Shown: piece after piece, positions 13,105 through 21,554 of the stretch | Numbering within the stretch: the first letter of the stretch is position 1 | Layout: every line of letters begins with the position of its first letter | IMG/VR virus record: IMGVR_UViG_3300032069_000030 | Span: 1-35,681 of that record | Reading direction: 5' to 3' (one strand) | Source of the DNA: a virus | Length of the DNA: 35,681 nucleotides | Position numbers and translations under genes: made by a program | Notes under the pieces: generated by a model | Database searches by the model: none | Told to the model about the DNA's origin: nothing | What the model saw: the letters and a program-made list of their open reading frames with translations, nothing else

Positions 13105-13279
13105 CTTGTGCCAGAGGCTTGCAGTCCAGAAGCGAGACTTGACCAATAATTTCCTTTTGACCCGCGGCATGGATGAGAAGAGGGCCACGATACTTTGTTC
13201 GCCACGTCCTGTTCTCAATCGTTTTCTCGCCGTCAACGATTTTGTTGGCCCAGGGTTGACGAATACTTAGCGCCTTCAT
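12866..13279 (-). CDS. ASCH-domain protein
   Basis: 137 residues from the ATG at 13279. The core (residues 1-96) is a clear ASCH domain: MKALSIRQPWANKIVDGEK, then IENRTWRTKYRGPLLIHAAG and IPYRGRQGLFEVPE. ASCH domains bind RNA or modified nucleosides and often accompany modification genes. The last ~40 residues after EVPE look like read-through sequence opposite the PP-loop gene. It is convergent with and overlaps that gene by 239 bases. A leftward TATA-like string lies about 30 bases upstream. Confidence 0.75.
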   Translation of the reverse strand: MKALSIRQPWANKIVDGEKTIENRTWRTKYRGPLLIHAAGQKEIIGQVSLLDCKPLAQVKTISYAEGPWCWILSMPQRFDSPIPYRGRQGLFEVPEVAFQRTENPAAPSGSHLDNRPSMSPRRLHENPTRLDLFFQD

Positions 13280-13359
13280 GTTGTTCACATCTCGACTGAG
13301 AACGGTGATATTTAATGGAGTCGCTCGAATCAGAGCGTAGCTCGATGAAGGGGCGATAG
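13280..13359. promoter_or_regulatory. Divergent promoter for ASCH and packaging genes
   Basis: The 80-base gap between the leftward ASCH start and the rightward TTG at 13360 contains GATATTTAATGG (13307-13318), AT-rich in both directions. Read rightward it would start transcripts near 13339; read leftward (ATTAAATATC) near 13288. It probably drives the head and packaging operon. Confidence 0.45.
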
Positions 13360-13875
13360 TTGGTTCGTGATGAGATTGGGCCGCTCTACAGTTTACATTT
13401 ATCTCGCTCAATGCTCGCGGTTCTGCGAGTTCTCGCAGTGAAAGCAAACAAGGATACATCGAGTTATATTCGTGAAGTTTTGAGGCATCACATCATGACC
13501 AATCGTATATACAATTGCGGCAATCGTATATACGATTCATTTCTACGCGCAGTGAAAGAGTACGTTCTCCTGTACCGGGAGAATGTGACTGTTATCGCTG
13601 CGCTCCCAGCGAAGGAGAAGCGGGCGGAACTGGAAAGGAAGACCTGGGAGGCGTACAAGAGGGCGTACGAATGGTATGAAAGTGAGGAGGCGGCACTGAA
13701 CGCCAGAGCCCGACTGCGGGTGCTTGAAGTTCTCGCTAACCTAGCGCGAACGGAACGAGCCATCCTCGCGGACATGGATAGGGCTGAAGTGGATGAGTTG
13801 ATGGATCAACTTGAGGAGAGCTTAAGTGGCTTGGAGAAGGAAACTGCGAAAGGGTCTCGGAAAACTTCCCGTTGA
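13360..13875 (+). CDS. terS: Probable terminase small subunit
   Basis: 171 residues, TTG start after AAGGGGCGA. The N-terminus is RHH-like (SLHLSRSMLAVLRVLAVKA, then SYIREVLRHHIM), suited to DNA recognition; residues ~60-160 are long charged helices (KEKRAELERKTWEAYKRAYEW), suited to oligomerisation. Position decides the call: it overlaps the large terminase gene by 50 bases, the usual place of the small subunit. No direct sequence match is claimed. Confidence 0.6.
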   Translation: MVRDEIGPLYSLHLSRSMLAVLRVLAVKANKDTSSYIREVLRHHIMTNRIYNCGNRIYDSFLRAVKEYVLLYRENVTVIAALPAKEKRAELERKTWEAYKRAYEWYESEEAALNARARLRVLEVLANLARTERAILADMDRAEVDELMDQLEESLSGLEKETAKGSRKTSR

Positions 13876-14680
13876 CGACGAGGAACCTGACCAGGTCGCC
13901 GTGGAAGAGTTCAATGATGTTCCCGAGGATCCTGTTGAATTCGCGGTTAAGTGGCTCAAATTCAAACCAACCTCATATCAGGAGAATCTTCTGAGGGATG
14001 AGTCAAAGAGAATCTACGTGTGCTGGTCAAGGCAATCCGGCAAGTCCACTACTCTCGCCATCCGCATGATTCACCGCTGCTTGAAATATCCGGGAATGCT
14101 TCGCCTCATCGTTGCCCCCGGCCTCAGGCAGAGCATGATCATGATGGATAAAATTCAGGATTTCCTGTACTCGATGCCTAAGTTTCTGAGACGGAGGTTG
14201 ATTGGGAAAATTCAGCGGACAACCATCAGGTTCAAAAACGGTTCAAGGATTGTGGCGCTCCCGAACAGTCCGAACCTTCTGAGAGGTTACAGCGCCGGGG
14301 AGGTTCTCTGCGATGAAAGCGCCTTCTTCCGCGAGGATGAACTCATATTCTTCAACGTTCTCTACCCCATGCTCCAAACAAGTGACGGCACTCTGATCGC
14401 CAGCTCCACCCCATGGGGTAAGGACACGGTGTTTTTCAAGTTCTCGCAGAATCCGGATTTCTCGAAGCATCACATCACCTGGCGAGACGTGGTGAAGGCA
14501 GGATTAGCGAAGGAATCGTTCATTGAGGAAATGCGGCGGGAAATGCCGACTGAACGGTTCAGACGTGAGTTCGAAGCTGAATTCGTTGAGGATGAATTAG
14601 CGTACCTGTCGCAGGACATGATTACGAGGTGTATTAACCCTGTCGCTACACTCCTTCCGGATTCATTTTTCGGTTTCTAG
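13826..14680 (+). CDS. terL: Terminase large subunit, ATPase domain
   Basis: 284 residues, GTG start with GAGGAG upstream. Motifs, in order: an adenine-binding Q (SYQENLLRD, ~52), Walker A WSRQSGKST (67-75), Walker B EVLCDESAFF (~159-168) and the coupling motif SSTPWG (193-198). It ends with YLSQDMITRCINP, the sequence that normally leads into the nuclease domain, but a stop occurs at 14678. The nuclease domain follows about 100 bases later in the +1 frame. So TerL is split here by a frameshift, an insertion or a sequence error. Confidence 0.9.
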   Translation: MAWRRKLRKGLGKLPVDDEEPDQVAVEEFNDVPEDPVEFAVKWLKFKPTSYQENLLRDESKRIYVCWSRQSGKSTTLAIRMIHRCLKYPGMLRLIVAPGLRQSMIMMDKIQDFLYSMPKFLRRRLIGKIQRTTIRFKNGSRIVALPNSPNLLRGYSAGEVLCDESAFFREDELIFFNVLYPMLQTSDGTLIASSTPWGKDTVFFKFSQNPDFSKHHITWRDVVKAGLAKESFIEEMRREMPTERFRREFEAEFVEDELAYLSQDMITRCINPVATLLPDSFFGF

Positions 14681-14780
14681 AATCCGCATCATCTGCGCCC
14701 TCAAACGTCTATTCTTTGCTCCAGAACTTCTTGATGATTTTCTGCTTTGGATTGCAGCGGAGACACGCGGACCCTACTAC

Positions 14781-15296
14781 TTGGGCGTGGATTTGGGAAA
14801 GAAAGTTGACTATTCGGTTATTGCGGTTGTGACGAAGCAAGGCGAGAACATCAGCCTCGTCTACTACAAGCGTTGGCCTCTCGAGACCCCGTACAGCAGC
14901 GTGATCGGTTCAATTCGCGTCATCATCGAGAAACTTGGCAACGTGCAGAAGTGCCTTGTCGACCAGACTGGTGTTGGCGAATATATTGTTGAGGATATGC
15001 AGAAGGGGGGCATACCGAACGTCGAAGGCGTTATGCTCTCTCTTCCCGTGAAGCAAGAGATTCTTGGTCACCTGAAGCAACTCATGCAGAACCAATTATT
15101 CACCTACCCGTTCAACGTTGACTTGACCTCTGAATTGAATGTGGAGCGATTCGAATTAACCAAAACGGGGCAGATCATGTTCTCACATCCCGACGGCACA
15201 CATGATGATATCCTCTGGGCTGTTGCCTTAGCCGTATTCGCGACTAGAACTGAACCTCGGCCTCCATTTGGTTTGCGTACATCTGTGAGAAAGTGA
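14781..15296 (+). CDS. terL: Terminase large subunit, nuclease domain (second part of a split gene)
   Basis: 171 residues from a possible TTG, although the frame is open from 14622. It has the RNase H-like nuclease signature of TerL: Asp in YLGVDLGKKVDYSVIAVV, Asp in VQKCLVDQTGVGEYIVEDM and DGTHDDILWAVALA at the end. All catalytic acidic residues are present, so the domain looks functional. It could be made as a separate chain or by +1 frameshifting from the ATPase part. It ends 4 bases before the portal gene. Confidence 0.85.
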   Translation: MGVDLGKKVDYSVIAVVTKQGENISLVYYKRWPLETPYSSVIGSIRVIIEKLGNVQKCLVDQTGVGEYIVEDMQKGGIPNVEGVMLSLPVKQEILGHLKQLMQNQLFTYPFNVDLTSELNVERFELTKTGQIMFSHPDGTHDDILWAVALAVFATRTEPRPPFGLRTSVRK

Positions 15297-15300
15297 GAAA

Positions 15301-16842
15301 ATGACGGAAAAGAAAACAAGATCGAGTAGGTCAGTAGCGAAACCTGCGACAGTAAGAGTCCCTCAAACGCCTGATCAACGACTGGGCGAGATCGTGAAGG
15401 CGCTTGAGAAGCAACCGGGAGTCACAATTCTATCGGTTGGCAGTCAGCCGCCGCGTGCTGCGAATCCGCATCGAGTCGCTCAAGGTCGCAGCATCCTCGT
15501 TCGTTACGACCCTCGCTGGACGGAACTTCGACAAGGTGGGAAAGCGGAATTCGAAGAGTATGGGTACATTAGCGCGGGTCCCTACGGAACCGACGTGTAC
15601 CATGGTTCGAACCGTTTCTTCCGCGAGTACCGCAAGAACTTCCTTATTGCAGGTTGTATTGATGCTCTCGCCTTCTGGTCGAGCAAGGAGGGATTCGACA
15701 CAGTCCTGGAGCCGAAAGGCATTAAATTCTCAGAGGATGACGCAGGCAAAGCAGCGAAGGCCGCTTACCTCGAGAAATATGCGGGACTGAAGGAATGGAT
15801 AGATCAGCAGAACGAGAATGTGGAACTTGACTCGCAGATTCCAATCGCCATCACCATGGCGAAAATCTTCGGGCACCACGGCTTCGAGTACGACGATGAT
15901 GGCGAAGAGTTCACGCGATGGGTCTCCTTAGACCCGGACCAAATTCAACCGGTGAACAATCGACGCAAGGAACGGATGGGTTACAGTTACAGGGGCAGAG
16001 GCACAACCGTCGCCGCGCCATTCTACCAGCCTGACGAGGTCTTCTATCTCTGCAACAAAGATTTGGATGGTCGAGGCTACGGGCTAAGCGATATTGAACC
16101 CGTCCTCAAGGAGATTCAGTTAGATGACAAGGTTGTACGCGAGGACCTTACGGAAGCCGCGACAACTCTCTGGGCCGGTCAGATTCTTCTCTGGCTTGAC
16201 ATCGACCGAATCCCAACAAGTTGGACTGACGCCGACATTCAACGCGCGCTCGACAATCAAGTCGCCGCAATGCTGCCCGGAAAAACGGTGGCCAGCGATA
16301 ACCGGTTCACGGCGCAAATCGTGGACCTGAAACCTGACACAGATAAACTCGTGAATATCAGCGACAAGATGGAGCGCAGGATCCTCGGCAACTTCAAAGT
16401 ACCCCGATTTATGCTCAACATTGAAGCCGAGCTGAACAGGGCTACAGCCTACGCGGAACTCGAAGCCTTCGTGGACGGTCCGATCACTGCGACTCAACGG
16501 TGGCTTAAGCGAGCCCTTGAACGGCAATGGTATCTGAAACTCACAAAGCTCTGGCTGTCACAGAATGATCCCTCCTGGACTGAGAAGAAGCCTCTACCGA
16601 TCTGCGTCAAACATGTCTGGCGGCAGATCAGAACCAGCGATACTTACGACATGATTCACGCTGCCGCTGAGATGTTCGCGCAAGGCTCAGGGTTCGGAGA
16701 TCAGGAGAAAGCGTACGAGTTCATGCAGAAAGGCGGCGCCACGGATTGGGATCCGAAGCAACTTGAGGTCAATCGGAGCGCGATCATCGCCGCCATCAAG
16801 CAATTTCCGACGAAGGAACTCAAGGGGACACCAGCATCATGA
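15301..16842 (+). CDS. Portal protein
   Basis: 513 residues. Position between TerL and the MuF-like protein, length, and motifs support the call: a YRKNFLIAGCIDALAFWSSK helix, EVFYLCNKDLDGRGYGLSDIE (here shortened: YGLSDIEPVLKEIQ), a long AEAATTLWAGQ region and a C-terminal AYAELEAFVDGPI segment like those of SPP1/HK97-type portals. It forms the ring through which DNA enters the head. The N-terminal ~70 residues are basic and probably disordered. The stop overlaps the next gene as ATGA. Confidence 0.8.
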   Translation: MTEKKTRSSRSVAKPATVRVPQTPDQRLGEIVKALEKQPGVTILSVGSQPPRAANPHRVAQGRSILVRYDPRWTELRQGGKAEFEEYGYISAGPYGTDVYHGSNRFFREYRKNFLIAGCIDALAFWSSKEGFDTVLEPKGIKFSEDDAGKAAKAAYLEKYAGLKEWIDQQNENVELDSQIPIAITMAKIFGHHGFEYDDDGEEFTRWVSLDPDQIQPVNNRRKERMGYSYRGRGTTVAAPFYQPDEVFYLCNKDLDGRGYGLSDIEPVLKEIQLDDKVVREDLTEAATTLWAGQILLWLDIDRIPTSWTDADIQRALDNQVAAMLPGKTVASDNRFTAQIVDLKPDTDKLVNISDKMERRILGNFKVPRFMLNIEAELNRATAYAELEAFVDGPITATQRWLKRALERQWYLKLTKLWLSQNDPSWTEKKPLPICVKHVWRQIRTSDTYDMIHAAAEMFAQGSGFGDQEKAYEFMQKGGATDWDPKQLEVNRSAIIAAIKQFPTKELKGTPAS

Positions 16843-16985
16843 CCAAATTGAAGAAGAAACATAAAGAATCAACCTCTACGACCGGTCTAGGAGCGAAGGA
16901 CACAGACTTCGAGAAGGATAAGCGACACGTCGAAGAGTTCTCACTGCTTCTCGATAAATTGGCGAAGCGCGGCGTGATCGTTTGA
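16839..16985 (+). CDS. Tiny protein between portal and MuF-like gene
   Basis: 48 residues, MTKLKKKHKESTSTTGLG then a charged helix (VEEFSLLLDKLAKRG). It is coupled on both sides: ATGA overlap with the portal stop and TTGA overlap with the next start. The frame is short but the double coupling is strong evidence that it is translated. It may be a small head-assembly factor. Confidence 0.6.
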   Translation: MTKLKKKHKESTSTTGLGAKDTDFEKDKRHVEEFSLLLDKLAKRGVIV

Positions 16986-17719
16986 CGATGCAGACTCAAG
17001 CGCCTAGGCAGATTCAACGGGTCGTCGAGCAAGTCAAGAAGACGACGATTCAACTGGAACCTCGAAGCCTCGAGGTTCTCACTGGCGCCACAGCGCGTCG
17101 TCTGCTTTACCGTGTCTACCGATCGAGGCACTCATACGATGTCCTAACGAATTTCCTTGAGGAAGCTAACGCCATCGTGAACGAGTTCATTTTCATCGCG
17201 TATCTTGCAGGCATGAAGAAGGCGGCGAAAGAGTTCAAGCGAGAACACGCGTCCCCAGCTCAGCAAGATTGGCAGGTCATTGAAAATCTGCGAATGAAAT
17301 ATCGCGCGGACATTGAACGGATTATTCGAGACATGGTTCAAGACGCCGTGACCGACCGTCAGGTTGACATTGAATATTACCATCGCCGATCAGATCTTCT
17401 TGTGCAGATGGCCATCTGGAGCACGTATAACAAAGCGAAACTCGCAATCTACCGGGTTGAGAACGTCCGGCAGTCCATGCTCGCGCAAGCTCAGAGATAC
17501 AAATACCTCGGTTACTTTATGTTCAAAACCGCTGCTGACGAACGGGTCTGCGAGATCTGCGCTCCCCTCGCTGGCCAAATGAGTGAAGATCCAGATGCTC
17601 TTGATGAACCTCCCTTTCATCCGTGGTGTCGATGCGAGATCGTAGCGGTCCCGACTGTTCCAACGGTAGAAGAGCAACAGCAGTTCCTTGAGGAATATCA
17701 AACTCAGCAGGAAGCTTAG
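16982..17719 (+). CDS. MuF-like minor head protein (SPP1 gp7 family)
   Basis: 245 residues. The C-terminus has the family signature: FKTAADERVCEICAPLAG, then about 20 residues later PPFHPWCRCEIVAV, i.e. two CxxC-like pairs with HPxCRC. The N-terminal ~160 residues are helical. These proteins sit inside the head at the portal and may be ejected with the DNA. The TTG at 16982 overlaps the previous stop; an ATG at 16988 is the alternative. Confidence 0.85.
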   Translation: MTMQTQAPRQIQRVVEQVKKTTIQLEPRSLEVLTGATARRLLYRVYRSRHSYDVLTNFLEEANAIVNEFIFIAYLAGMKKAAKEFKREHASPAQQDWQVIENLRMKYRADIERIIRDMVQDAVTDRQVDIEYYHRRSDLLVQMAIWSTYNKAKLAIYRVENVRQSMLAQAQRYKYLGYFMFKTAADERVCEICAPLAGQMSEDPDALDEPPFHPWCRCEIVAVPTVPTVEEQQQFLEEYQTQQEA

Positions 17720-17722
17720 AAG

Positions 17723-19312
17723 ATGCCAATAGGTCCCTATTCAGACTTCAATGCTTGCATTGTAGGCATCAAGGCGCGATATCGAAAATCGAACCCTGAC
17801 TGGACCGAGGATCATCTCAATCAAGTTGCGAGTGCGATCTGCGGTCAAATGGAGAAGCAAACACGTCAAGGCCTCAGAGTTGCCTACCAAGCCAAATATG
17901 AACCTTTCACGAAAGATGAACATCACTTCATCAAAGTCTACAATCTGGAAGATGAGGTTAACAATAATAATTGGGGCGTCACAGCGGAAGCGAGAGCAAG
18001 ATCCCTACGATCGTTCTTCGATCAGCCCCTCCTAGGCCCCGCGAACCTAAGCGATGACCATGTGATCGACGCGGACCCAACGCATCCCCACTTTGGTGTT
18101 TGGGCAAAGATAGGGCGGCCGGTCGATGTCATCAACAATGGTGCCACTTACGGGATCTACGAGGTCACGGTCCCGGAGGCTTGGGAAATGATTCAGGCCG
18201 GGCAACTGGCCCAGGTCAGTCCGAGCATTCGCATTAACGAGGCCCACTGGACTGAGGATGGCAAGGAGATCATCACCGATTTCAATTGGGATCACACGTT
18301 ATTCGTTGATGTAGGCGCGATTCCGAAAGCGGGCGTTGTGGGAACCTGCACCGCCCCAGATCCTTCGCTCTGCGGCTTCAGGCAAGCCGTCCAAGCAGCA
18401 CTTCAAAGTCACGGCTCGGAGCCTTTAGGCTTGAGCCTTCGACAGGATGTGGCCGGGTACTCGACAAAATCAGGCAACCCGACCGAGAAAAAATCTGAGG
18501 ACACATCAGGAGGTGTGTTCGTGAAAATATCAAACCCCTTTGCCCAAGCTGCGGATGCTTGGAATACAGCTGACGCGCCGGACAAGTTCTTCGCCATCGT
18601 TCCTGATAGCGCCAAGGGTCCAGATGGAAAGAAGTCAGACAGGAAACTGCCATTGGCTTCAGTCCAGAAGAAGGATTACGATGAAGCGATCATCAAGGAC
18701 GCGTTAGCGCGATTACCTCAAACGGACTTCGCGGGAACGGGTTCGTCTATGGCCGCCGCTAAAGCGAAGATCTGCGCTGCCGCGCAAAGTCTCAGCTTAG
18801 ACCTGCCATCATGCCAGCAAGGACAGGGGGAAGCTCAAGGTGAAAACAAAATGCCAGACGCATCGAAAGATGAGTCAGGCTGCAACGAAGCACAAGCCAA
18901 GATCACAATGGACCTAGCGCAAGCACAACAGAAGATCAGGGACCTCGAATCCAGACTCCAAGCCCGCGACGAAGTCGAATTGAACAAAGCAGCACTTGGG
19001 GTTGTTGACCTTGAAGTGCAAGCTGGCCTAATCAAAGAAGAGAAGCGAACTGAGAGAGTGACCGAGCTGAAGAAGTTTGGCGCTCCCGCCCTCTCCGAGA
19101 TGCAAGCCCGCTACACTGAAATGGTCAGCAAGGTGCAGGCTGCGAAGGACGCTCGTGAACCTCACAGGTTGAAGGCTGATTTCGATGAGGCTTTCAAGGA
19201 TCCGGCGCAAGCCGCCAGCATACAGGAGCAAGTTCGCCAAGCCCAATTCGGCCGCACAAGGACAGCTGAGGAAATCGCGAAGCTTGAGCAGATAATTAGC
19301 GGAGTGAAGTAG
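17723..19312 (+). CDS. Probable prohead protease fused to scaffold
   Basis: 529 residues. The N-terminus (DFNACIVGIKARYRK, AICGQMEKQ) resembles the short domain at the front of many prohead maturation proteins. Residues ~85-225 are a compact alpha/beta domain (FFDQPLLGPANLSDDH, YGIYEVTVPEAWEMI, QVSPSIRINE) in the place of the protease. The C-terminal ~150 residues are a long coiled coil (MDLAQAQQKIRDLESRLQA), typical of scaffold. It lies directly before the decoration and capsid genes. The catalytic residues could not be assigned with certainty. Confidence 0.6.
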   Translation: MPIGPYSDFNACIVGIKARYRKSNPDWTEDHLNQVASAICGQMEKQTRQGLRVAYQAKYEPFTKDEHHFIKVYNLEDEVNNNNWGVTAEARARSLRSFFDQPLLGPANLSDDHVIDADPTHPHFGVWAKIGRPVDVINNGATYGIYEVTVPEAWEMIQAGQLAQVSPSIRINEAHWTEDGKEIITDFNWDHTLFVDVGAIPKAGVVGTCTAPDPSLCGFRQAVQAALQSHGSEPLGLSLRQDVAGYSTKSGNPTEKKSEDTSGGVFVKISNPFAQAADAWNTADAPDKFFAIVPDSAKGPDGKKSDRKLPLASVQKKDYDEAIIKDALARLPQTDFAGTGSSMAAAKAKICAAAQSLSLDLPSCQQGQGEAQGENKMPDASKDESGCNEAQAKITMDLAQAQQKIRDLESRLQARDEVELNKAALGVVDLEVQAGLIKEEKRTERVTELKKFGAPALSEMQARYTEMVSKVQAAKDAREPHRLKADFDEAFKDPAQAASIQEQVRQAQFGRTRTAEEIAKLEQIISGVK

Positions 19313-19313
19313 C

Positions 19314-19799
19314 ATGACGGAATTATACGAACATGCGTACTCTACACCGACCGTAATTCTCGGAAGGATTCAGAACCCTAAGGACGCAATCATTGAACGA
19401 ATCAAAACAAAACAGAACACGGCAATCGCTATAGGTGATGTACTCTACTTCGACACTACAGGCTACGCGCCAGCCACCCCAACAATCGTAGCCGCCGCCA
19501 CGAAAACCTACAAATTCTATGTGGCATTAGAAGCGGTCGCCGCTGTCGAGTCCACTTCGTACTACATACGAGCTGTCCGCGGCCCAGGCGCGATCGTAGG
19601 CGCTGCGGCCACCGTGATCGCCGGAACAGGCACTCTCAATACTGGAATACGCGGAGAAAGAGTAGCGATCTCTGCAACCGCAGGGAAAGTTATTCTCAGC
19701 ACGAAACCAACTGACACAGCCACGCAACTCTGCGAAGTCGGAACTCTGTACGGCGACACAATATCTGGCGACACAGGCTTCTGGGTAGTGCTGGATTAG
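19314..19799 (+). CDS. Probable head decoration protein
   Basis: 161 residues, beta-rich and alanine/threonine-rich, with no long helices (KQNTAIAIGDVLYFDT, KTYKFYVALEAVAAVE, RGERVAISATAGKVILS). It resembles DUF2190-like capsid decoration proteins in size, composition and position just before the major capsid gene. Likely added to the outer capsid surface to stabilise it. Confidence 0.65.
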   Translation: MTELYEHAYSTPTVILGRIQNPKDAIIERIKTKQNTAIAIGDVLYFDTTGYAPATPTIVAAATKTYKFYVALEAVAAVESTSYYIRAVRGPGAIVGAAATVIAGTGTLNTGIRGERVAISATAGKVILSTKPTDTATQLCEVGTLYGDTISGDTGFWVVLD

Positions 19800-19811
19800 G
19801 AGCAATAAGAA

Positions 19812-20834
19812 ATGTCAAAGGAAGAACTGAAATTCGGAAATCACTCGCCGCTAAGCGATGAGATGATCAGGGAAGCATTCGGCTCAGACGCGCACCAAAC
19901 CGCATACGTGACCAGAACCGCGCAAGGCAAATACCTGTTTGGAAGTCACCGCCAAGCGCAACTCACAACCCAGGTCTCCGAGGTTAAAGCCGTCAACGTT
20001 CTGCAGGAAGTTTTCGGACTGGAACGTGCAACGCCAGGCCTAGATGTTCTATGCAGATCCCTACCCATGGGTAAGTTGACTCAGAGAATTTACGTTGCCT
20101 CACAAAGCACTGCGCACCGGAAAGTTGCGAAGGGCCAAGAACCAGCGCTGAATCTGCAATCATACCTCGCCGTTGATATGGAACTGTGGCTGAACGCCAG
20201 CCATGTCGCCCAGTTCTATGAGGATCAACTAGAGGCAGCAGTACCAATAATGAGCATCAGCATCGACGACGCTGCTGGAGCATTAAGGTACGCGCGGGAC
20301 TTGGACATCGCGACTGAACTAGCCACGGCGACGGAAATCAGCACAGGCCATGACTGGGGCGAGAAAACAAGCAACGTCAGCGACCACGACCCAATGGATG
20401 ATATTGGGCCAGGGATGGCAACACTCACCGGCGGCGGTTCAGGCAACGGCAACGTTGCCGCAAACCCAACCTGGTGTGTCATGCATCCGGATGCGTGGGC
20501 TGATTTCTCGCAGAACACGCACATCCTGAAGTATTTCATTCCAAGTTTAGCAAGCCAAGTCGGACTAGCAGCACCCAACGCCGTGAAGATCGGCGCATAT
20601 CCGCAAGTGACTTTCATGACAAACAGCGCTATAACCCCGAACACCAGTGCGTTTCTCGTTGACCCGCGATACTTCATCCTCGGCCAAGGACCAACGCAAT
20701 CCGTCGGGTACACCAACGACCTGAAACGTGTCGAAGGCCATGTGCTCTACGAATACTTGCAGCCGAAACTCGTCACCGATCAATCCGAAACCTACACGAT
20801 TGGAGTCCGAGAGTTAACAGGCATCCACGCCTAA
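19812..20834 (+). CDS. Major capsid protein, HK97 fold
   Basis: 340 residues. Position after protease/scaffold and decoration genes, length and content support an HK97-fold capsid: a helical N-arm, an extended beta region, a long helix region (LEAAVPIMSISIDDAAGALRY, shortened here: DDAAGALRYARDLDIATEL), P-domain-like PTWCVMHPDAWADFSQNTH, and a C-terminal A-domain (FLVDPRYFILGQGP). No cleavage site was identified. It is the last gene of the head block. Confidence 0.8.
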   Translation: MSKEELKFGNHSPLSDEMIREAFGSDAHQTAYVTRTAQGKYLFGSHRQAQLTTQVSEVKAVNVLQEVFGLERATPGLDVLCRSLPMGKLTQRIYVASQSTAHRKVAKGQEPALNLQSYLAVDMELWLNASHVAQFYEDQLEAAVPIMSISIDDAAGALRYARDLDIATELATATEISTGHDWGEKTSNVSDHDPMDDIGPGMATLTGGGSGNGNVAANPTWCVMHPDAWADFSQNTHILKYFIPSLASQVGLAAPNAVKIGAYPQVTFMTNSAITPNTSAFLVDPRYFILGQGPTQSVGYTNDLKRVEGHVLYEYLQPKLVTDQSETYTIGVRELTGIHA

Positions 20835-20884
20835 ACTCTCCTTAGGGCGCTCCTTCGGCAGAGGCGCTCCAAGATATTTTCTTT

Positions 20885-20959
20885 GACCGTTATTTTGAAT
20901 CGGTCGTCGACCTAATGATCACATGGTATCATCCTCTGATAATCCCAGAATGGTACCAT
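20885..20959. promoter_or_regulatory. Intergenic control region with paired palindromes
   Basis: This is the widest gap in the structural block. It contains a small hairpin (GACCG 20885-20889 / CGGTC 20901-20905) after a T-rich stretch that could end the head transcript. Next come two related 10-mers 27 bp apart: ATGGTATCAT (20923-20932) and the perfect palindrome ATGGTACCAT (20950-20959), the second just before the next start. They look like operator half-sites. Confidence 0.45.
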
Positions 20960-20964
20960 ATTCA

Positions 20965-21021
20965 ATGAAGAGGTGGATCGCTGCCATGCGTCAACCTCTA
21001 CGACGGAAGCGTCACAAGTGA
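20965..21021 (+). CDS. Possible basic leader peptide
   Basis: 18 residues, MKRWIAAMRQPLRRKRHK, with the stop overlapping the next gene's start as GTGA. It is directly behind the palindromic element. It may serve to load ribosomes onto the next gene. Too short to be certain. Confidence 0.3.
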   Translation: MKRWIAAMRQPLRRKRHK

Positions 21022-21554
21022 GTCGACAAATTCAAGTCTACGGGTTCCGCGTCTGGAAAGGTCGAGAGTTTCCCGCATTCAAGAACGCTGTTCTCACCTG
21101 TGTTGGAAAGATTATTGCTCGACTAGCTGGCTCGGACTGGGTGATTACACCAGCCCTCAAAGAGAATCCGCCCGCACTGCAGGTCGTAGCTGTTCACAAT
21201 TATCGAAGTCGCCGCCACATTTTCTGGGGTCATAAACCGGAAGGCTTCGAGGGCAATGTTCGCTGGGATCATGTGAAGTTAATTGAGACCGAGTTTACTC
21301 CTCCGTATCCCCATATGCCCGTACGCCCGTTCTCGATGGCTTGTCGGCCTCTCTGCGGTTATGATCTGCGGCGTTCGCACACGACTTGCTGGCTGTTCTG
21401 CGGGATTCGACGAGTCTACTACGGTCTGCTGCCGAAGGTTCGGGAGTTAGAAGCTGTTTGGTCGATTGCACCCGACTCACACCGCCGCAACCGGCGGGTT
21501 CGTGAAGCATTGGTGAAGAGAATTTCGTTAATCATGGAGGTATGCGCGAATTGA
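21018..21554 (+). CDS. Hypothetical protein in the connector region
   Basis: 178 residues starting MSRQIQVYGFRVWKGRE; the GTG at 21018 is preferred over 20973 because of the GTGA overlap and GGAAG 9 bases upstream. It is basic and rich in Cys, His and Trp in its second half (ACRPLCGYDLRRSHTTCW), perhaps a metal site. No family is recognised. Its place between capsid and connector genes suggests a head-completion role. Confidence 0.5.
   Translation: MSRQIQVYGFRVWKGREFPAFKNAVLTCVGKIIARLAGSDWVITPALKENPPALQVVAVHNYRSRRHIFWGHKPEGFEGNVRWDHVKLIETEFTPPYPHMPVRPFSMACRPLCGYDLRRSHTTCWLFCGIRRVYYGLLPKVRELEAVWSIAPDSHRRNRRVREALVKRISLIMEVCAN

Noticed and set aside
14760-14781. Possible intron with bulge-helix-bulge ends in the terminase break
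   Set aside because: I tried to pair the flanks; a 4-bp CCGC/GCGG helix exists, but the bulges do not have the required 3-base geometry.
20225-20716. 163-codon minus-strand frame opposite the capsid gene
   Set aside because: It is a shadow of the capsid gene, with hydrophobic but patternless sequence.
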